This document shows, piece by piece, positions 24,596-34,007 of a DNA stretch of 37,671 nt. How positions within the stretch are numbered: the stretch's first letter is position 1; each line of letters opens with the position of its first letter. The notes below the pieces were generated by a model. That model saw only the letters and a list, made by a program, of their open reading frames with translations, did no database searches and had not been told where the DNA came from. The stretch comes from CAYFQB01 sp964345225 (lineage in GTDB: Bacteria; Nitrospirota; Thermodesulfovibrionia; Thermodesulfovibrionales; UBA6898), in NCBI GenBank assembly GCA_964345225.1, contig CAYFQB010000065.1, forward strand, positions 1 through 37,671. Direction: 5' to 3'. Made by a program: the position numbers and the translations under genes.

Positions 24596-25336
24596 TTACA
24601 TATACATTCCACCATTAATATGTATAACCTGACCTGTTATATATCCATTATCAGGAGAAGCTAAAAAAATAACAGCATTTGCAACATCATCAACAGAACC
24701 AAATCTCCCAACAGGTATAGACTTTAACATATCCTGCTTTGTATTTTCAGCAAGTGCATCTGTCATTGCAGTAGCAATGTAACCTGGAGCTACGGCGTTA
24801 GATGTTATACCTCTACTTGCATATTCCCTTGCAATTGTCTTTGTAAAACCTATTATTCCAGCTTTCGAAGCACTGTAATTAGCCTGTCCTGGGTTACCCA
24901 TAAAACCAACAACGGAAGATATGTTTATTATCCTGCCATAACGTTGTTTTACCATCACCTTGATAGCCTCTTTTGTGCAGAGAAATACACCCTTCAAGTT
25001 AATATCTATAACTGAGTCCCAGTCCGCTTCCTTCATCCTCAATATTAGTGAGTCTCTTGTAATTCCAGCATTGTTTATTAATATATCCAGCCTGCCAAAT
25101 TCTTTAACAATATATTCAAATACCTTTGCGACTTCGTCGGATTTAGAAACATCTAGTTCCAAAGCTATAGTCTTTATACCGTACGATGTCAATTCTTTAG
25201 CTGTTTTATCAGCGTTATCCAAAGATATGTCAGCAATCGCCAGATTCGCTCCTTTTCTGGCAAAGCCTTCAGCAATAGTTCTGCCAATGCCTCGAGCACC
25301 TCCGGTTACCAAAACAACCTGTTTTTCAAATGCCAT
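24596..25336 (-). CDS. fabG: 3-oxoacyl-ACP reductase (FabG)
   Basis: A 246-residue short-chain dehydrogenase that reduces 3-oxoacyl-ACP with NADPH. It has the TGGARGIG cofactor motif (11-18), NNAG at 88-91 and the catalytic residues Asn113, Ser141, Tyr154 and Lys158 (YSASK). The spacing matches E. coli FabG. It is the first gene of the fabG-acpP-fabF-rnc group. A 238-bp divergent gap separates it from the next gene. Confidence 0.94.
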   Translation of the reverse strand: MAFEKQVVLVTGGARGIGRTIAEGFARKGANLAIADISLDNADKTAKELTSYGIKTIALELDVSKSDEVAKVFEYIVKEFGRLDILINNAGITRDSLILRMKEADWDSVIDINLKGVFLCTKEAIKVMVKQRYGRIINISSVVGFMGNPGQANYSASKAGIIGFTKTIAREYASRGITSNAVAPGYIATAMTDALAENTKQDMLKSIPVGRFGSVDDVANAVIFLASPDNGYITGQVIHINGGMYM

Positions 25337-25574
25337 AAAACCCCCTAAAAACCGCCTATAATTTTAACAGAGTAGCTTTATCTTTTCCAGTATTTTGTAT
25401 ATAATAATGTTTCATAGTGTTGAAAATGTAATTAATCTTTATTAAGTAATTAATACCAAACTAATAAGTCATTACATCATCTTGATTTTAATTTATAGAT
25501 TTGTAATTTCCAAAACAACACCAGGATATTCAATCAGTAATTAATAATTATCCTGTTTTTGAAAGAGAGGAAGT

Positions 25575-26813
25575 ATGATCGGTAAAGTTTATCTAATAGA
25601 TGTTACAAATAGGGATGGGGTGCAGACATCGCGCATTCTTCTTCCAAAATTATCAAAGACACTTATAAATATTTACCTCGATGAAATGGGTATCTATCAA
25701 AGCGAAGTAGGGTTTCCAACATTAAAACATGAAATAAACTATATTAATGCAAATCTTAAACTTGTTAAACTCGGCGCAATAAAAAGAATTCATCTCGAAG
25801 GCTGGTGCAGGGCAGTTCCAGAAGATGTGCAACTTTCATTCAAAAACTGTCCGGAACTGAAACACATTAATGTATCGATATCCACATCAGAAATAATGAT
25901 AAAGGGAAAGTTCCAGGGTAAGAAGAGCTGGAAGGATATTGTAAATTCAATGGTTGAATCAGTTAAAACTGCACGTGAACTCGGTGCTGAGACCATAGGT
26001 ATAAATGCCGAAGATGCCTCAAGAACCGAACTTGACAAACTTATTGATTTTACACTTGCAGGAAAAGAAGCCGGAGCAGACCGTTTCAGGTACTGTGATA
26101 CACTGGGAGCTGATGACCCTATAACAATATATGAGAGAATTAAAAAAATATCGCTTGCCACAAATTTCCCTTTAGAAATGCACTGTCATAATGACCTTGG
26201 CATGGCTGAGGCTGTATCATGTGCAGGTGCCCAGGCTGCTATTGAAGGTGGTGTTGACGTTTATATTAATACAACCATTAATGGTTATGGCGAGCGGTGT
26301 GGAAACTGTGATCTTGTATCTACTATTCTTGCTCTTAAGTTTTCACATGGTTTAAGCAAAAAAGAGCCTCTTGACGAAAATGTAAATTTAAAGAAATCCT
26401 GGAAGATAGCAAAATATGCATCCTATGCTTTCGGGCTTCCTATTCCAATCAATCAGCCGGGGGTCGGAGCAAATGCATTCGCACATGAGTCCGGTATTCA
26501 TGCAGATGGCACACTTAAAAACAGACGGAATTATGAACTATATGACCCAGAAGACGTAGGTAGAGGAGAACCTGAACTTCTTGAGACAGGCAGAATAATA
26601 ACTACCGGTGAGTACGGCGGAATTAAAGGTTTCAGACATGTCTATGACAATCTCGGCATACAATTCCACAACGATGAAGAGGCAAGAACAATATTAGAGC
26701 TTGCACAATATGCAAACCTTCATACCCAGAAACCATTGACAGACGATGAACTTCGCCTAATAGCTACCTATCCTGATATATTAAGAAAAATACTTACGTT
26801 AAATCCCGTATAA
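25575..26813 (+). CDS. DRE-TIM metallolyase: homocitrate/isopropylmalate/Re-citrate-synthase-like
   Basis: A 412-residue Claisen-condensing enzyme. It has the N-terminal DVTNRDGVQ motif (9-17, catalytic Arg13 and metal ligand Asp14), the metal-binding HCHNDLG (203-209) and NGYGERCGNCDL (236-247), and HESGIHADG (304-312). The family condenses acetyl-CoA with a 2-oxo acid. The length lacks the C-terminal regulatory domain of leucine-pathway LeuA. The QSEVGFP and LEGWCRA segments look unlike ordinary LeuA or NifV, and an anaerobe-type Re-citrate synthase is one possibility. No neighbouring leu, nif or citrate-cycle gene helps decide. GAGAGGAAG precedes the ATG. Confidence 0.8.
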   Translation: MIGKVYLIDVTNRDGVQTSRILLPKLSKTLINIYLDEMGIYQSEVGFPTLKHEINYINANLKLVKLGAIKRIHLEGWCRAVPEDVQLSFKNCPELKHINVSISTSEIMIKGKFQGKKSWKDIVNSMVESVKTARELGAETIGINAEDASRTELDKLIDFTLAGKEAGADRFRYCDTLGADDPITIYERIKKISLATNFPLEMHCHNDLGMAEAVSCAGAQAAIEGGVDVYINTTINGYGERCGNCDLVSTILALKFSHGLSKKEPLDENVNLKKSWKIAKYASYAFGLPIPINQPGVGANAFAHESGIHADGTLKNRRNYELYDPEDVGRGEPELLETGRIITTGEYGGIKGFRHVYDNLGIQFHNDEEARTILELAQYANLHTQKPLTDDELRLIATYPDILRKILTLNPV

Positions 26814-26814
26814 A

Positions 26815-27045
26815 GAGCAGGGGGCAAAGAGAAAAGTAGGGAGTAGGAACTAAGCAGTAAGCAGTAAAAGGCAAAGATCAAAGGAAAGTACGGAGTAAAC
26901 AGAAAAAAACGCTATGTGCTAAGCGCTCTGCGTTTATCTTATTTTTTATCTACCTTTAATTTTCAATTTTCAATTAATGATATCTATACTGCATATTCCT
27001 TACGGCTCAACTTAGCTCGCCGAAGTCTGCCTACTGCTTACTTTT
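26815..27045. repeat. Modular low-complexity repeat block (locus B)
   Basis: Purine-rich on this strand and starting directly after the stop of the preceding gene. Its reverse complement has the same word set and order as locus A: a GCGCT-GC-CAT-GCG segment, then a 26-base stretch identical to locus A, then CTGCTTACT and CTACTCC words. A short CTACTGCTTACTTTTT remnant lies at 27030-27045. No gene is seen in this 250-bp gap. Confidence 0.7.
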
Positions 27046-27063
27046 TAAACACGGTGTGAGGCT

Positions 27064-28524
27064 TCATATCTGCCTGGGCAAAAATATTGTGAATTTTGTC
27101 CACTTCCCTTCTTCACTCGTGACATCTATTTTGCCCTTATGGCTCTGGATTATTTTGTAAGTAATTGAAAGGCCAAGACCTGTTCCTCTGTCCTTTTTCG
27201 TTGTAAAAAAGGGTTCGAAAATTTTCGAGAGGATGTTATTCGGAATACCTTGACCGTCATCAGATATTTCAACAACAATACCTGTTTCATTCTTAGAAGT
27301 ACTAATGTTTATCTCTCCACCTTTCTGGGACATCGAATCAATAGAATTATTAATAACATTAATAAAAACCTGCTTTAATTGATTCGGATCTCCTGTAATT
27401 AAAGGAAGCTCAGAATATTTTTCTGATATCTTAATCCTGGCATCTTTAATCTGTACATGAAGAAGGGAGATAGATTCCTTTATCAGGTTATTTATTTCGA
27501 CCTCCATTATCTCAAGGGGTCTCTTCCTTGAAAACTCAAGTAGTTGATGTACAATATCTCTTGCACGCATGGATTCTCTTTCGATTATATCTATGTCTCT
27601 CATAATATCGTCTACATCGGTTTCCTCTTTTACAAGCTCTGCATAGCCCATTATACTCGTTAATGGATTGTTTATTTCGTGGGCAACATTTGAGGCAAGC
27701 TCGCCAATAGCGGCAAGCTTTGCAGCCTGTATAAGCTGTTCCTGTGTTTCTTTAAGTTCCTGCATCTGCTTCAAAATTCTGTCGTTACTCTCTTTAAGAG
27801 AAATGCTCATCTCATTAAATGCGTTTATCAGTTCTCCGAATTCATCCTTTCCTTTATAGTCTGAGGTGTACCCTAATTCTCCTGATTTTACCTTTCTGGC
27901 TGCACTAACAAGTTCTGCTATGGGATTTGACACTGCTTGTGCCAGCGAGACAGCAATAGCAAGTGCAATAAAAAATGTAAGGATAAGAGTTACAAAAAGT
28001 ATAATCTGTGAATTCTTAATATCACTCATCGCTTTTATTGTTCTGTCATTCAACCTCTGATTCGCAATAAATGCCATCTCCTGAGTCTTTGAAAGCAATG
28101 ACTGCCCTATCTCTGCACCAATGTTCTGTAATTTCTTAAACCTTTCCGGGTTAGCAGTTGTAGTTATGAAATAACTCAAAGCCTCTTTATACTGTTCCAC
28201 TAAGTTCCTGATATCTTCAATCTTTGCTGAAATCTCCTCATTATGATGACATCCCATACAGCTTTTTACTGAATTATCAAGACCTGTAACATTTTCAATT
28301 ATAACGTCGAGTCCTTTGCCAAACTCGGTTCCTATAGTATAAAGGTGTATCTGAACAGTATGGACATTGATGACAAGGTCCTGACGTATTATCTCTATCC
28401 TGTGAAGCTTTACCAGTGATTCAAGATCCGAGGTTGTTCTATTGATATAAATTATGCTCATTCCAGCACCTATTGAGAACAGGAGAAATAAAAAAAACAA
28501 TGATAGAATAAGCTTCTTCTTCAT
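27064..28524 (-). CDS. Sensor histidine kinase with periplasmic heme-c motif
   Basis: A 486-residue membrane kinase. Membrane helices lie at about 5-27 and 174-196, enclosing a periplasmic domain with one heme-c attachment motif, C89-M-G-C92-H93, followed by another His. A HAMP linker (about 192-246) leads to a coiled linker, the HisKA site His282 in NVAHEINNPL, and a full ATPase domain (N390-392, DDGQGIP at 422-428, GTGLGLSI at 447-454). The motif suggests redox or gas sensing by covalently bound heme. It follows two binding-protein genes, so ligand input through them is likely. No response regulator is adjacent. Confidence 0.9.
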   Translation of the reverse strand: MKKKLILSLFFLFLLFSIGAGMSIIYINRTTSDLESLVKLHRIEIIRQDLVINVHTVQIHLYTIGTEFGKGLDVIIENVTGLDNSVKSCMGCHHNEEISAKIEDIRNLVEQYKEALSYFITTTANPERFKKLQNIGAEIGQSLLSKTQEMAFIANQRLNDRTIKAMSDIKNSQIILFVTLILTFFIALAIAVSLAQAVSNPIAELVSAARKVKSGELGYTSDYKGKDEFGELINAFNEMSISLKESNDRILKQMQELKETQEQLIQAAKLAAIGELASNVAHEINNPLTSIMGYAELVKEETDVDDIMRDIDIIERESMRARDIVHQLLEFSRKRPLEIMEVEINNLIKESISLLHVQIKDARIKISEKYSELPLITGDPNQLKQVFINVINNSIDSMSQKGGEINISTSKNETGIVVEISDDGQGIPNNILSKIFEPFFTTKKDRGTGLGLSITYKIIQSHKGKIDVTSEEGKWTKFTIFLPRQI

Positions 28525-28537
28525 AAATTACCTGATA

Positions 28538-29428
28538 TCATTTAATGTTAATCTCTGCCTTTTTTATTAAATCAAAGACTGGCTTGAAATCATCCTTATT
28601 AGAACTAATAAATCTCAATGCCCCAAACTTCTTCAAAACCTCTTTGCCTTCAGGATTTTTATCCATATCTAAAAGTGCTTTTTCTAACCCAAGCTTCAAC
28701 TCAGGAGAAATGTCATTCCTCAGGCAAAGGGTAGTATCAGGTACTTCCTGAGACGTTGCTATAATCTTCAGTTCATCCTTAATCCCCGGATGCTTCTCAA
28801 GTACTCTCTGGTAAAACCTGCTTCCTGCGGTACCAACATCTGCCCTGTTATCAAGAACAGCATATACTGCAGAATCATAGCTCCCTGTAAAAAAATATCC
28901 GCTGAAATATTTATCAATATTACTGACTCCATTATCCTTAAAGAAGGCAATGGCGAATACATACCCACTTGCTGTTGCCCTATCAACAAATGCTATTCTT
29001 TTGTCTTTCATATCCTTTACTGACTCTATTCCACTGTCTCTTCTGACAAATATATAGCTTTTAATTGTAGATGTTCCATTAATGTTCAACTGTTTTGTTA
29101 TGGGTTCTACTTTAAGTTTTGATATAGCAAGAGTAGCCGTGAATGCCTCAAAAAAGGCACCGTCCATCTTCATCGATACAAAACTATCAATAACATCACC
29201 ATACTTGCTGAGGATGGTCAATCTTACCTTAATACCTAGTTTCTCAGATAGATATTCAGCCAAGGTTCTGTAACGGTCCATCTGTTTGAAGATATTCTCT
29301 TCAGGGATAAGTCCTAAAAGCACCTCTTTCTGTTCGGAAAACACTTTCAAGGGGGTCAGTGAAACAAGCATTAGAGTAACCGATGCAACTATCTTCAATT
29401 TTATATCTTTAAATTTATTTATAATCAT
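28538..29428 (-). CDS. Periplasmic phosphate/phosphonate-type binding protein (PhnD-like)
   Basis: A 296-residue exported protein with an N-terminal signal (about 1-32, hydrophobic VASVTLMLVSLTPLKVF) and the PhnD-like fold pattern (LLGLIPEENIF, then DGAFFEAFTATLAI and FVDRATASGYVFAI). Such proteins usually feed an ABC transporter, but no permease or ATPase is nearby. It lies 13 bp before the sensor kinase and overlaps the upstream gene, so it probably presents a ligand to the kinase. The ligand is unknown. Confidence 0.85.
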   Translation of the reverse strand: MIINKFKDIKLKIVASVTLMLVSLTPLKVFSEQKEVLLGLIPEENIFKQMDRYRTLAEYLSEKLGIKVRLTILSKYGDVIDSFVSMKMDGAFFEAFTATLAISKLKVEPITKQLNINGTSTIKSYIFVRRDSGIESVKDMKDKRIAFVDRATASGYVFAIAFFKDNGVSNIDKYFSGYFFTGSYDSAVYAVLDNRADVGTAGSRFYQRVLEKHPGIKDELKIIATSQEVPDTTLCLRNDISPELKLGLEKALLDMDKNPEGKEVLKKFGALRFISSNKDDFKPVFDLIKKAEINIK

Positions 29429-30384
29429 TTTATTATTTTTGTAGCCTCTGCTATAAGATCCATCGAAAGACTGAGCCCGATAGCATTGGCTTCTTTCATG
29501 TTAAAGATAAGCTCGGTACTGCTTGATGATTCAGCATGAATCCTATCTACAGGTGTTCCTTTAAGAATTTCTATAACCTTTAATGCAGCCTTTTCACCCT
29601 GTTCATCAGGTTTTGCAGAAAGGGTAATAATTACCCCGCTTTCTTCCCTGTCTAAAAGTACTGAGACTGCTGGAATTTTGTTAGCCCTCGCAATCTTGAT
29701 AATATCAACAGCTGCCATGTTAACCAGGGAACTACTAGTAATAAAAAAAGCATCAGATTTTTTACTAAATAACATTCTCTGGATATCATCAGGTCTTTTT
29801 AGCCTTATCCTCTCAACACTAAAATTGTACTGTTTTGAAATTTTCACCAATTCCAATAACTGGTAAACAGAATCTATCTCTGCATCATGATAAATAACTC
29901 CAAGGCTTGAAATAGTGGTCAGACCCTTAAGGTATCGAATGAGGCTCGAAACAGGAACTTTGAAACTAATACCTGTTATATTCCTGGATTTTATGCCCTT
30001 TGCAACAGGTTCATAGACACCTGAATAGACAACCGGAATTTTTACCCCTTCATCTTTAACTGCCACTGTTGCAGGGGCACCGTATGTTACAATTAGATCA
30101 ACATCAACTGCCACAAGTTTCCTCACAGCATTACTCAGCGAGATATAGTCAGGATGAGGCTTCTGGATTATAAGCTTGATATTTCTGGAATATCTATTCT
30201 TCCTGAGTTTAGAGATGAAGGCATCATGCATTTCATTGTAATAGGGTATATCTCCCGTCATGATTATACCGATAGTCTTCTCATCAGCAAAGGCGGGAAA
30301 GCTTAAAAAGATTAAAAACACAAAAAGCAGGACCTGTAAATAAATTAGACTTTTTATCCTGAATCTTGTATCTTTAATCATCAA
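29425..30384 (-). CDS. ABC-type substrate-binding protein of the PF04392/TrpX-like group
   Basis: A 319-residue exported protein: signal peptide at about 1-33 ending PAFA, then KTIGIIMTGDIPYYNEMHDAF and the two-lobed binding-protein pattern with VDLIVTYGAPATVAVKD and IPVVYSGVYEPV. PF04392 members bind small organic ligands. The stop overlaps the next gene's ATG (ATGA), so it is coupled to the PhnD-like protein and the kinase. No transporter accompanies it, which supports a sensing role. Confidence 0.85.
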   Translation of the reverse strand: MMIKDTRFRIKSLIYLQVLLFVFLIFLSFPAFADEKTIGIIMTGDIPYYNEMHDAFISKLRKNRYSRNIKLIIQKPHPDYISLSNAVRKLVAVDVDLIVTYGAPATVAVKDEGVKIPVVYSGVYEPVAKGIKSRNITGISFKVPVSSLIRYLKGLTTISSLGVIYHDAEIDSVYQLLELVKISKQYNFSVERIRLKRPDDIQRMLFSKKSDAFFITSSSLVNMAAVDIIKIARANKIPAVSVLLDREESGVIITLSAKPDEQGEKAALKVIEILKGTPVDRIHAESSSSTELIFNMKEANAIGLSLSMDLIAEATKIIK

Positions 30385-30696
30385 AAGAAGTACTCACTAT
30401 CATTAATAGATACCGTTGTATCATATGATTAGCTATATAAACTAAACATCTATGTTGCTTAATCACCTACATCCTTGTTTAATTTATACTGGATAATAAT
30501 GCAGTGTGTCAAGGATTAAGGTTTGGAGCATTATTTTACCCCCATTAGAAAGTACTGTTATTTTCTTAACTAAGAGTTATAAAGCCACATCCTTTCTAAC
30601 GGTGTTTACAGTTGAATTATTACTGATTTCTTAAATAAAATATAAAATAATTATTCTAATCAATTTTAAATGTTAACATAATTTTGGGAGGAAAAT
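30385..30696. other. Divergent intergenic region with a weak promoter candidate
   Basis: About 312 bp between two divergently transcribed genes. TTGAAT (30612-30617), 18 nt, TAAAAT (30636-30641) is a candidate promoter for the rightward HMA gene. No other structure stands out. Confidence 0.4.
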
Positions 30697-30900
30697 ATGG
30701 CTGAAACAATAATCGATATCGATGGGATGACTTGCCAGCACTGTGTTATGAGGGTTAAAAATGCTATAGAGGGTTTAGGTGATATTAAAGATTTGAAAGT
30801 CGAAATAGGAAAGGCCAAGGTAACCTACGATGAAACAAAAATCCAGAAGACAGATATCGAAAATGCGATTATAAAATCAGGCTATAGAATTAAAAATTAA
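30697..30900 (+). CDS. HMA-domain metal-binding protein (CopZ-like)
   Basis: A 67-residue single heavy-metal-associated domain with the metal-binding motif M11-T-C13-Q-H-C16 and the usual beta-alpha-beta-beta-alpha-beta pattern. It probably carries copper(I) to a partner ATPase or sequesters it. No copper ATPase is in the window. It is preceded by GGGAGGAAAAT, a strong ribosome site, and converges on pheT with only 6 bp between them. Confidence 0.9.
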   Translation: MAETIIDIDGMTCQHCVMRVKNAIEGLGDIKDLKVEIGKAKVTYDETKIQKTDIENAIIKSGYRIKN

Positions 30901-30906
30901 TTATAT

Positions 30907-32964
30907 TTATCTTCTCAGTTCTCCACCTGTATTTTGAACGATATATTTAACTAATGAGTGGTGAATAGATTCAACTTCGCTGTCAGTTAATGTCCTTTCA
31001 TCAGATCTGTATATTATTCTGAATGCAAGGCTCTTCTTGTTCTGTGGAATATTCTTGCCTTTATAATAATCGAATAGCTCGACATTTTCTATGAATTCTG
31101 ATTTGAAACTATCTATAACATCTACAATTTCTGCTGAGCTTATATCTTCATCTACAATTATTGCAATATCTCTCTGAACAGAAGGATATTTGGGAATCTG
31201 GCAGTATGTCAACCTTTCAGGCAGAAAAGACAATATTTTATCTATGTTTAATTCAAAGACTATAATCTCTGGCTTATGAATTTTCAGGTTCAGGCTTTCA
31301 ACGACACTTGGCCCCAGTTCTCCGATAAAGCCTATCTTTACGTTTTTCAATATTATGTCAGAGGATTTTCCTTTATGTAAGAAGCCCTCTTCAGAGGGAA
31401 TAAATGAGCATCCATTGATTTTTATATCTTTAAAAAGGGATTGAATAGCTCCCTTCACAACAAAAAATGCAGGTGCATCATATTTCCAGACTGAAGAAAT
31501 ATTCTCTCTGTAAAAAATCCCCGCCAGTCTTAATTCTTCAGATGGAAGTTCTTTCCCTTGATCCAGGTATATCCTTGCAATCTCAAAAAATCTTATATCG
31601 TTTATATCTCTTGAAAGATTATAAACACAATTATTTATCAAAGAAGGGATGAGGGTAGTCCTCATCAGGGAATCCTCCTGCCTTAAAGGATTTTTGAGCT
31701 TTAAATACCTTCTCCTGATATTGTCTTTTGATAATAACAGCATATCGAGCTCATATTGGTTCATAAAACTGTAGTTAATAACCTCTGTAAATCCCGCTTT
31801 TCTTACTGCTTCCCTTATTTTGTTGATATTAATCTCTTTCCGGTTCAAGACCCCGTCAGACAAAACTGCCCTGGGAATCTCAGCAGGTATTCTGCCGTAA
31901 CCAAAAATCCTTGCTATTTCTTCTATAACGTCAACATATCGTGTTATATCGCGCCTGTAAGAAGGAACAAATACTTGAAAATTTTTGCCTTTATCTTTTG
32001 CTTTAATCCCGATACTCTCAAGCATCCGAAGTATTTCACCCTGCTTTAAGTCAGTACCAATAAGTGAATTCACCCTGCTATAACTGACTTCTATTGTTTT
32101 AGGTATGTACCTTTCCGGATAGACATCCACAATTTCATGGACTATGCCCCCTCCTGTCTCCTTTATAAGCATGGCTGCCCTGTTTAGTGCATTTTCAAGG
32201 AATATAATATCGGTTCCTCTTTCGAATCTATAAGAAGATTCACTTTTTAATCCAAGTTCTTTCGATGTCTTTCTTATTGAGATAGGATCAAAGTATGCAC
32301 TTTCAAGAAAAATATTTTTTGTTTCGAACGTCACTCCTGATTCCTCTCCCCCCATAATACCTGCGATAGCTACAGGATTCTTTTTATCCCAAATTAAGAG
32401 AGAATCCTTGGACAACTTTCTTTCGATTCCATCAAGCGTAGTAAAGCTTCTGTTTTTCCCGGCTTTTGCAACTATAATTTTCCCCCCGTAAAGCTTGTCT
32501 GCATCAAAAGCATGCAATGGGTGACCAAGTTCAAGAAGAACATAATTTGTTATGTCTACAATATTGTTATTCAGTGATCTGATCCCGCTTTTTTCAAGAC
32601 GTTTTTTTATCCATTCTGGAGAATCGGAAATAGCAACACCTTTAATTAACCTGCCTGCATATCTATTGCATAATTCCGGGTTTAAAATCTCCACCTGAAT
32701 ATCGGAGCCCGGCAGGGTTCCTTTAATACTTGTATCATATATCTTTAGTGTCAACCCAAAAGCAGCAGCCACTTCTCTTGCAATGCCCAAAATACTCAGA
32801 CAATCAGGCCTGTTTGGAGTTACATCGACTTCAAATACAGCATCACCATCAATAGTCTCTATTCCTTCCACCTCCAGGCCGACCATTGTCAATTTGACAG
32901 CGATCTCATCTGGAGAAGCTGAGATGTCTACAAATTCTTTTAACCATTCTAAAGGAACCTGCAT
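30907..32964 (-). CDS. pheT: Phenylalanyl-tRNA synthetase beta subunit, short form lacking the tRNA-binding OB domain
   Basis: A 685-residue PheT, about 110 residues shorter than the usual 790-800. The N terminus (MQVPLEWLKEFVDI) runs through VGLEVEGIET and then directly into FEVDVTPNRPDCLSILG. In typical PheT about 110 residues of the B2 (EMAP/Trbp111-like) domain lie between these motifs. The remaining domains, including the B3/B4 editing region, B5 and the C-terminal FDX-ACB domain, are intact. No frameshift is seen, so the loss looks genuine. It follows pheS by 18 bp. Confidence 0.95.
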   Translation of the reverse strand: MQVPLEWLKEFVDISASPDEIAVKLTMVGLEVEGIETIDGDAVFEVDVTPNRPDCLSILGIAREVAAAFGLTLKIYDTSIKGTLPGSDIQVEILNPELCNRYAGRLIKGVAISDSPEWIKKRLEKSGIRSLNNNIVDITNYVLLELGHPLHAFDADKLYGGKIIVAKAGKNRSFTTLDGIERKLSKDSLLIWDKKNPVAIAGIMGGEESGVTFETKNIFLESAYFDPISIRKTSKELGLKSESSYRFERGTDIIFLENALNRAAMLIKETGGGIVHEIVDVYPERYIPKTIEVSYSRVNSLIGTDLKQGEILRMLESIGIKAKDKGKNFQVFVPSYRRDITRYVDVIEEIARIFGYGRIPAEIPRAVLSDGVLNRKEININKIREAVRKAGFTEVINYSFMNQYELDMLLLSKDNIRRRYLKLKNPLRQEDSLMRTTLIPSLINNCVYNLSRDINDIRFFEIARIYLDQGKELPSEELRLAGIFYRENISSVWKYDAPAFFVVKGAIQSLFKDIKINGCSFIPSEEGFLHKGKSSDIILKNVKIGFIGELGPSVVESLNLKIHKPEIIVFELNIDKILSFLPERLTYCQIPKYPSVQRDIAIIVDEDISSAEIVDVIDSFKSEFIENVELFDYYKGKNIPQNKKSLAFRIIYRSDERTLTDSEVESIHHSLVKYIVQNTGGELRR

Positions 32965-32982
32965 TAATCCTTACCTTTATTC

Positions 32983-33996
32983 TCAGAACTGATTTAGAAA
33001 TCTCAAATCATTCTCGAAGAAAAGCCTTATATCATCTATTGAATATTTCAGCATGGTAATTCTTTCTACACCCATACCAAAAGCAAATCCGGAATATTCT
33101 TCCGGATTATATCCTACTATTTCGAATACTCTTGGATTTACAAGGCCTGCTCCAAGTATCTCTATCCAGCCGGTTGTCTTGCATACCCTGCAGCCTTTGC
33201 CTGAACAAAATATACAGCCGATATCCACTTCAGCACTTGGTTCTGTAAAAGGAAAATAACTCGGTCGAAATCTCACAGGGGTATCTTTACCAAACAGGCT
33301 ATGAATAAATGATTCAAGGACGCCTTTTAGATGACTGAAAGATATACCCGTGTCAACCATTAATCCTTCAACCTGATGGAACATTGCGGTATGAGAGACA
33401 TCGGCATCACATCTGTAAACCTTTCCAGGTGCAATAATCTTGAGCGGGGGTTTCCTCTTTTCCATTACTCTTATCTGCACAGGGGAAGTATGTGTTCTTA
33501 GGACTACATCATCTGAAATATAAAATGTGTCCTGCATATCTCGTGCTGGATGATTCTTGGGTATATTCAATGCCTCAAAGTTATAATAATCAAGCTCTAT
33601 TTCAGGGCCTTCTTCTATTGCAAATCCCATCGAAACAAATATATCCTTTATTTCTGAAAGAACCTGGTTTACAGGATGTTCTCTGCCAAAAGGCGTGAAT
33701 CTTCCCGGCAGTGATACGTCTATCTTTTCTGTCTTTAGTCGCCTTTTTTTCTCACTATCTTTTAATATTAGCTCTTTGTTCTTCAGGTTATCTGTAATAA
33801 AATTTTTTATCTCATTGAGTACACTCCCGTACAATGGTCTCTGATCCGGAGGTATGGTGGAAAGAGTTTTTAACTTGGAAGTTACAAGACCTTTTTTACC
33901 TAAATACTTAGTTCTGATATGCTGGAGATCGGTCAGGCTTACAACCGATTCAATATCTTCCAGGAATGCTTTCTTTAAAGGGAGAAGTTCATCCAC
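32983..33996 (-). CDS. pheS: Phenylalanyl-tRNA synthetase alpha subunit
   Basis: A 337-residue class II catalytic subunit. The N-terminal coiled coil (about 1-85) is followed by the catalytic fold with motif 2 (KVYRCDADVSHTAMFHQVEG) and motif 3 (GMGVERITMLKY) near the end. It charges tRNA-Phe with PheT. A CxxC-x4-CxxC cysteine cluster (GCIFCSGKGCRVC) is a known variable insertion. It is co-directional with rplT and pheT. Confidence 0.96.
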   Translation of the reverse strand: MDELLPLKKAFLEDIESVVSLTDLQHIRTKYLGKKGLVTSKLKTLSTIPPDQRPLYGSVLNEIKNFITDNLKNKELILKDSEKKRRLKTEKIDVSLPGRFTPFGREHPVNQVLSEIKDIFVSMGFAIEEGPEIELDYYNFEALNIPKNHPARDMQDTFYISDDVVLRTHTSPVQIRVMEKRKPPLKIIAPGKVYRCDADVSHTAMFHQVEGLMVDTGISFSHLKGVLESFIHSLFGKDTPVRFRPSYFPFTEPSAEVDIGCIFCSGKGCRVCKTTGWIEILGAGLVNPRVFEIVGYNPEEYSGFAFGMGVERITMLKYSIDDIRLFFENDLRFLNQF

Positions 33997-34007
33997 AGGG
34001 ATAATTT

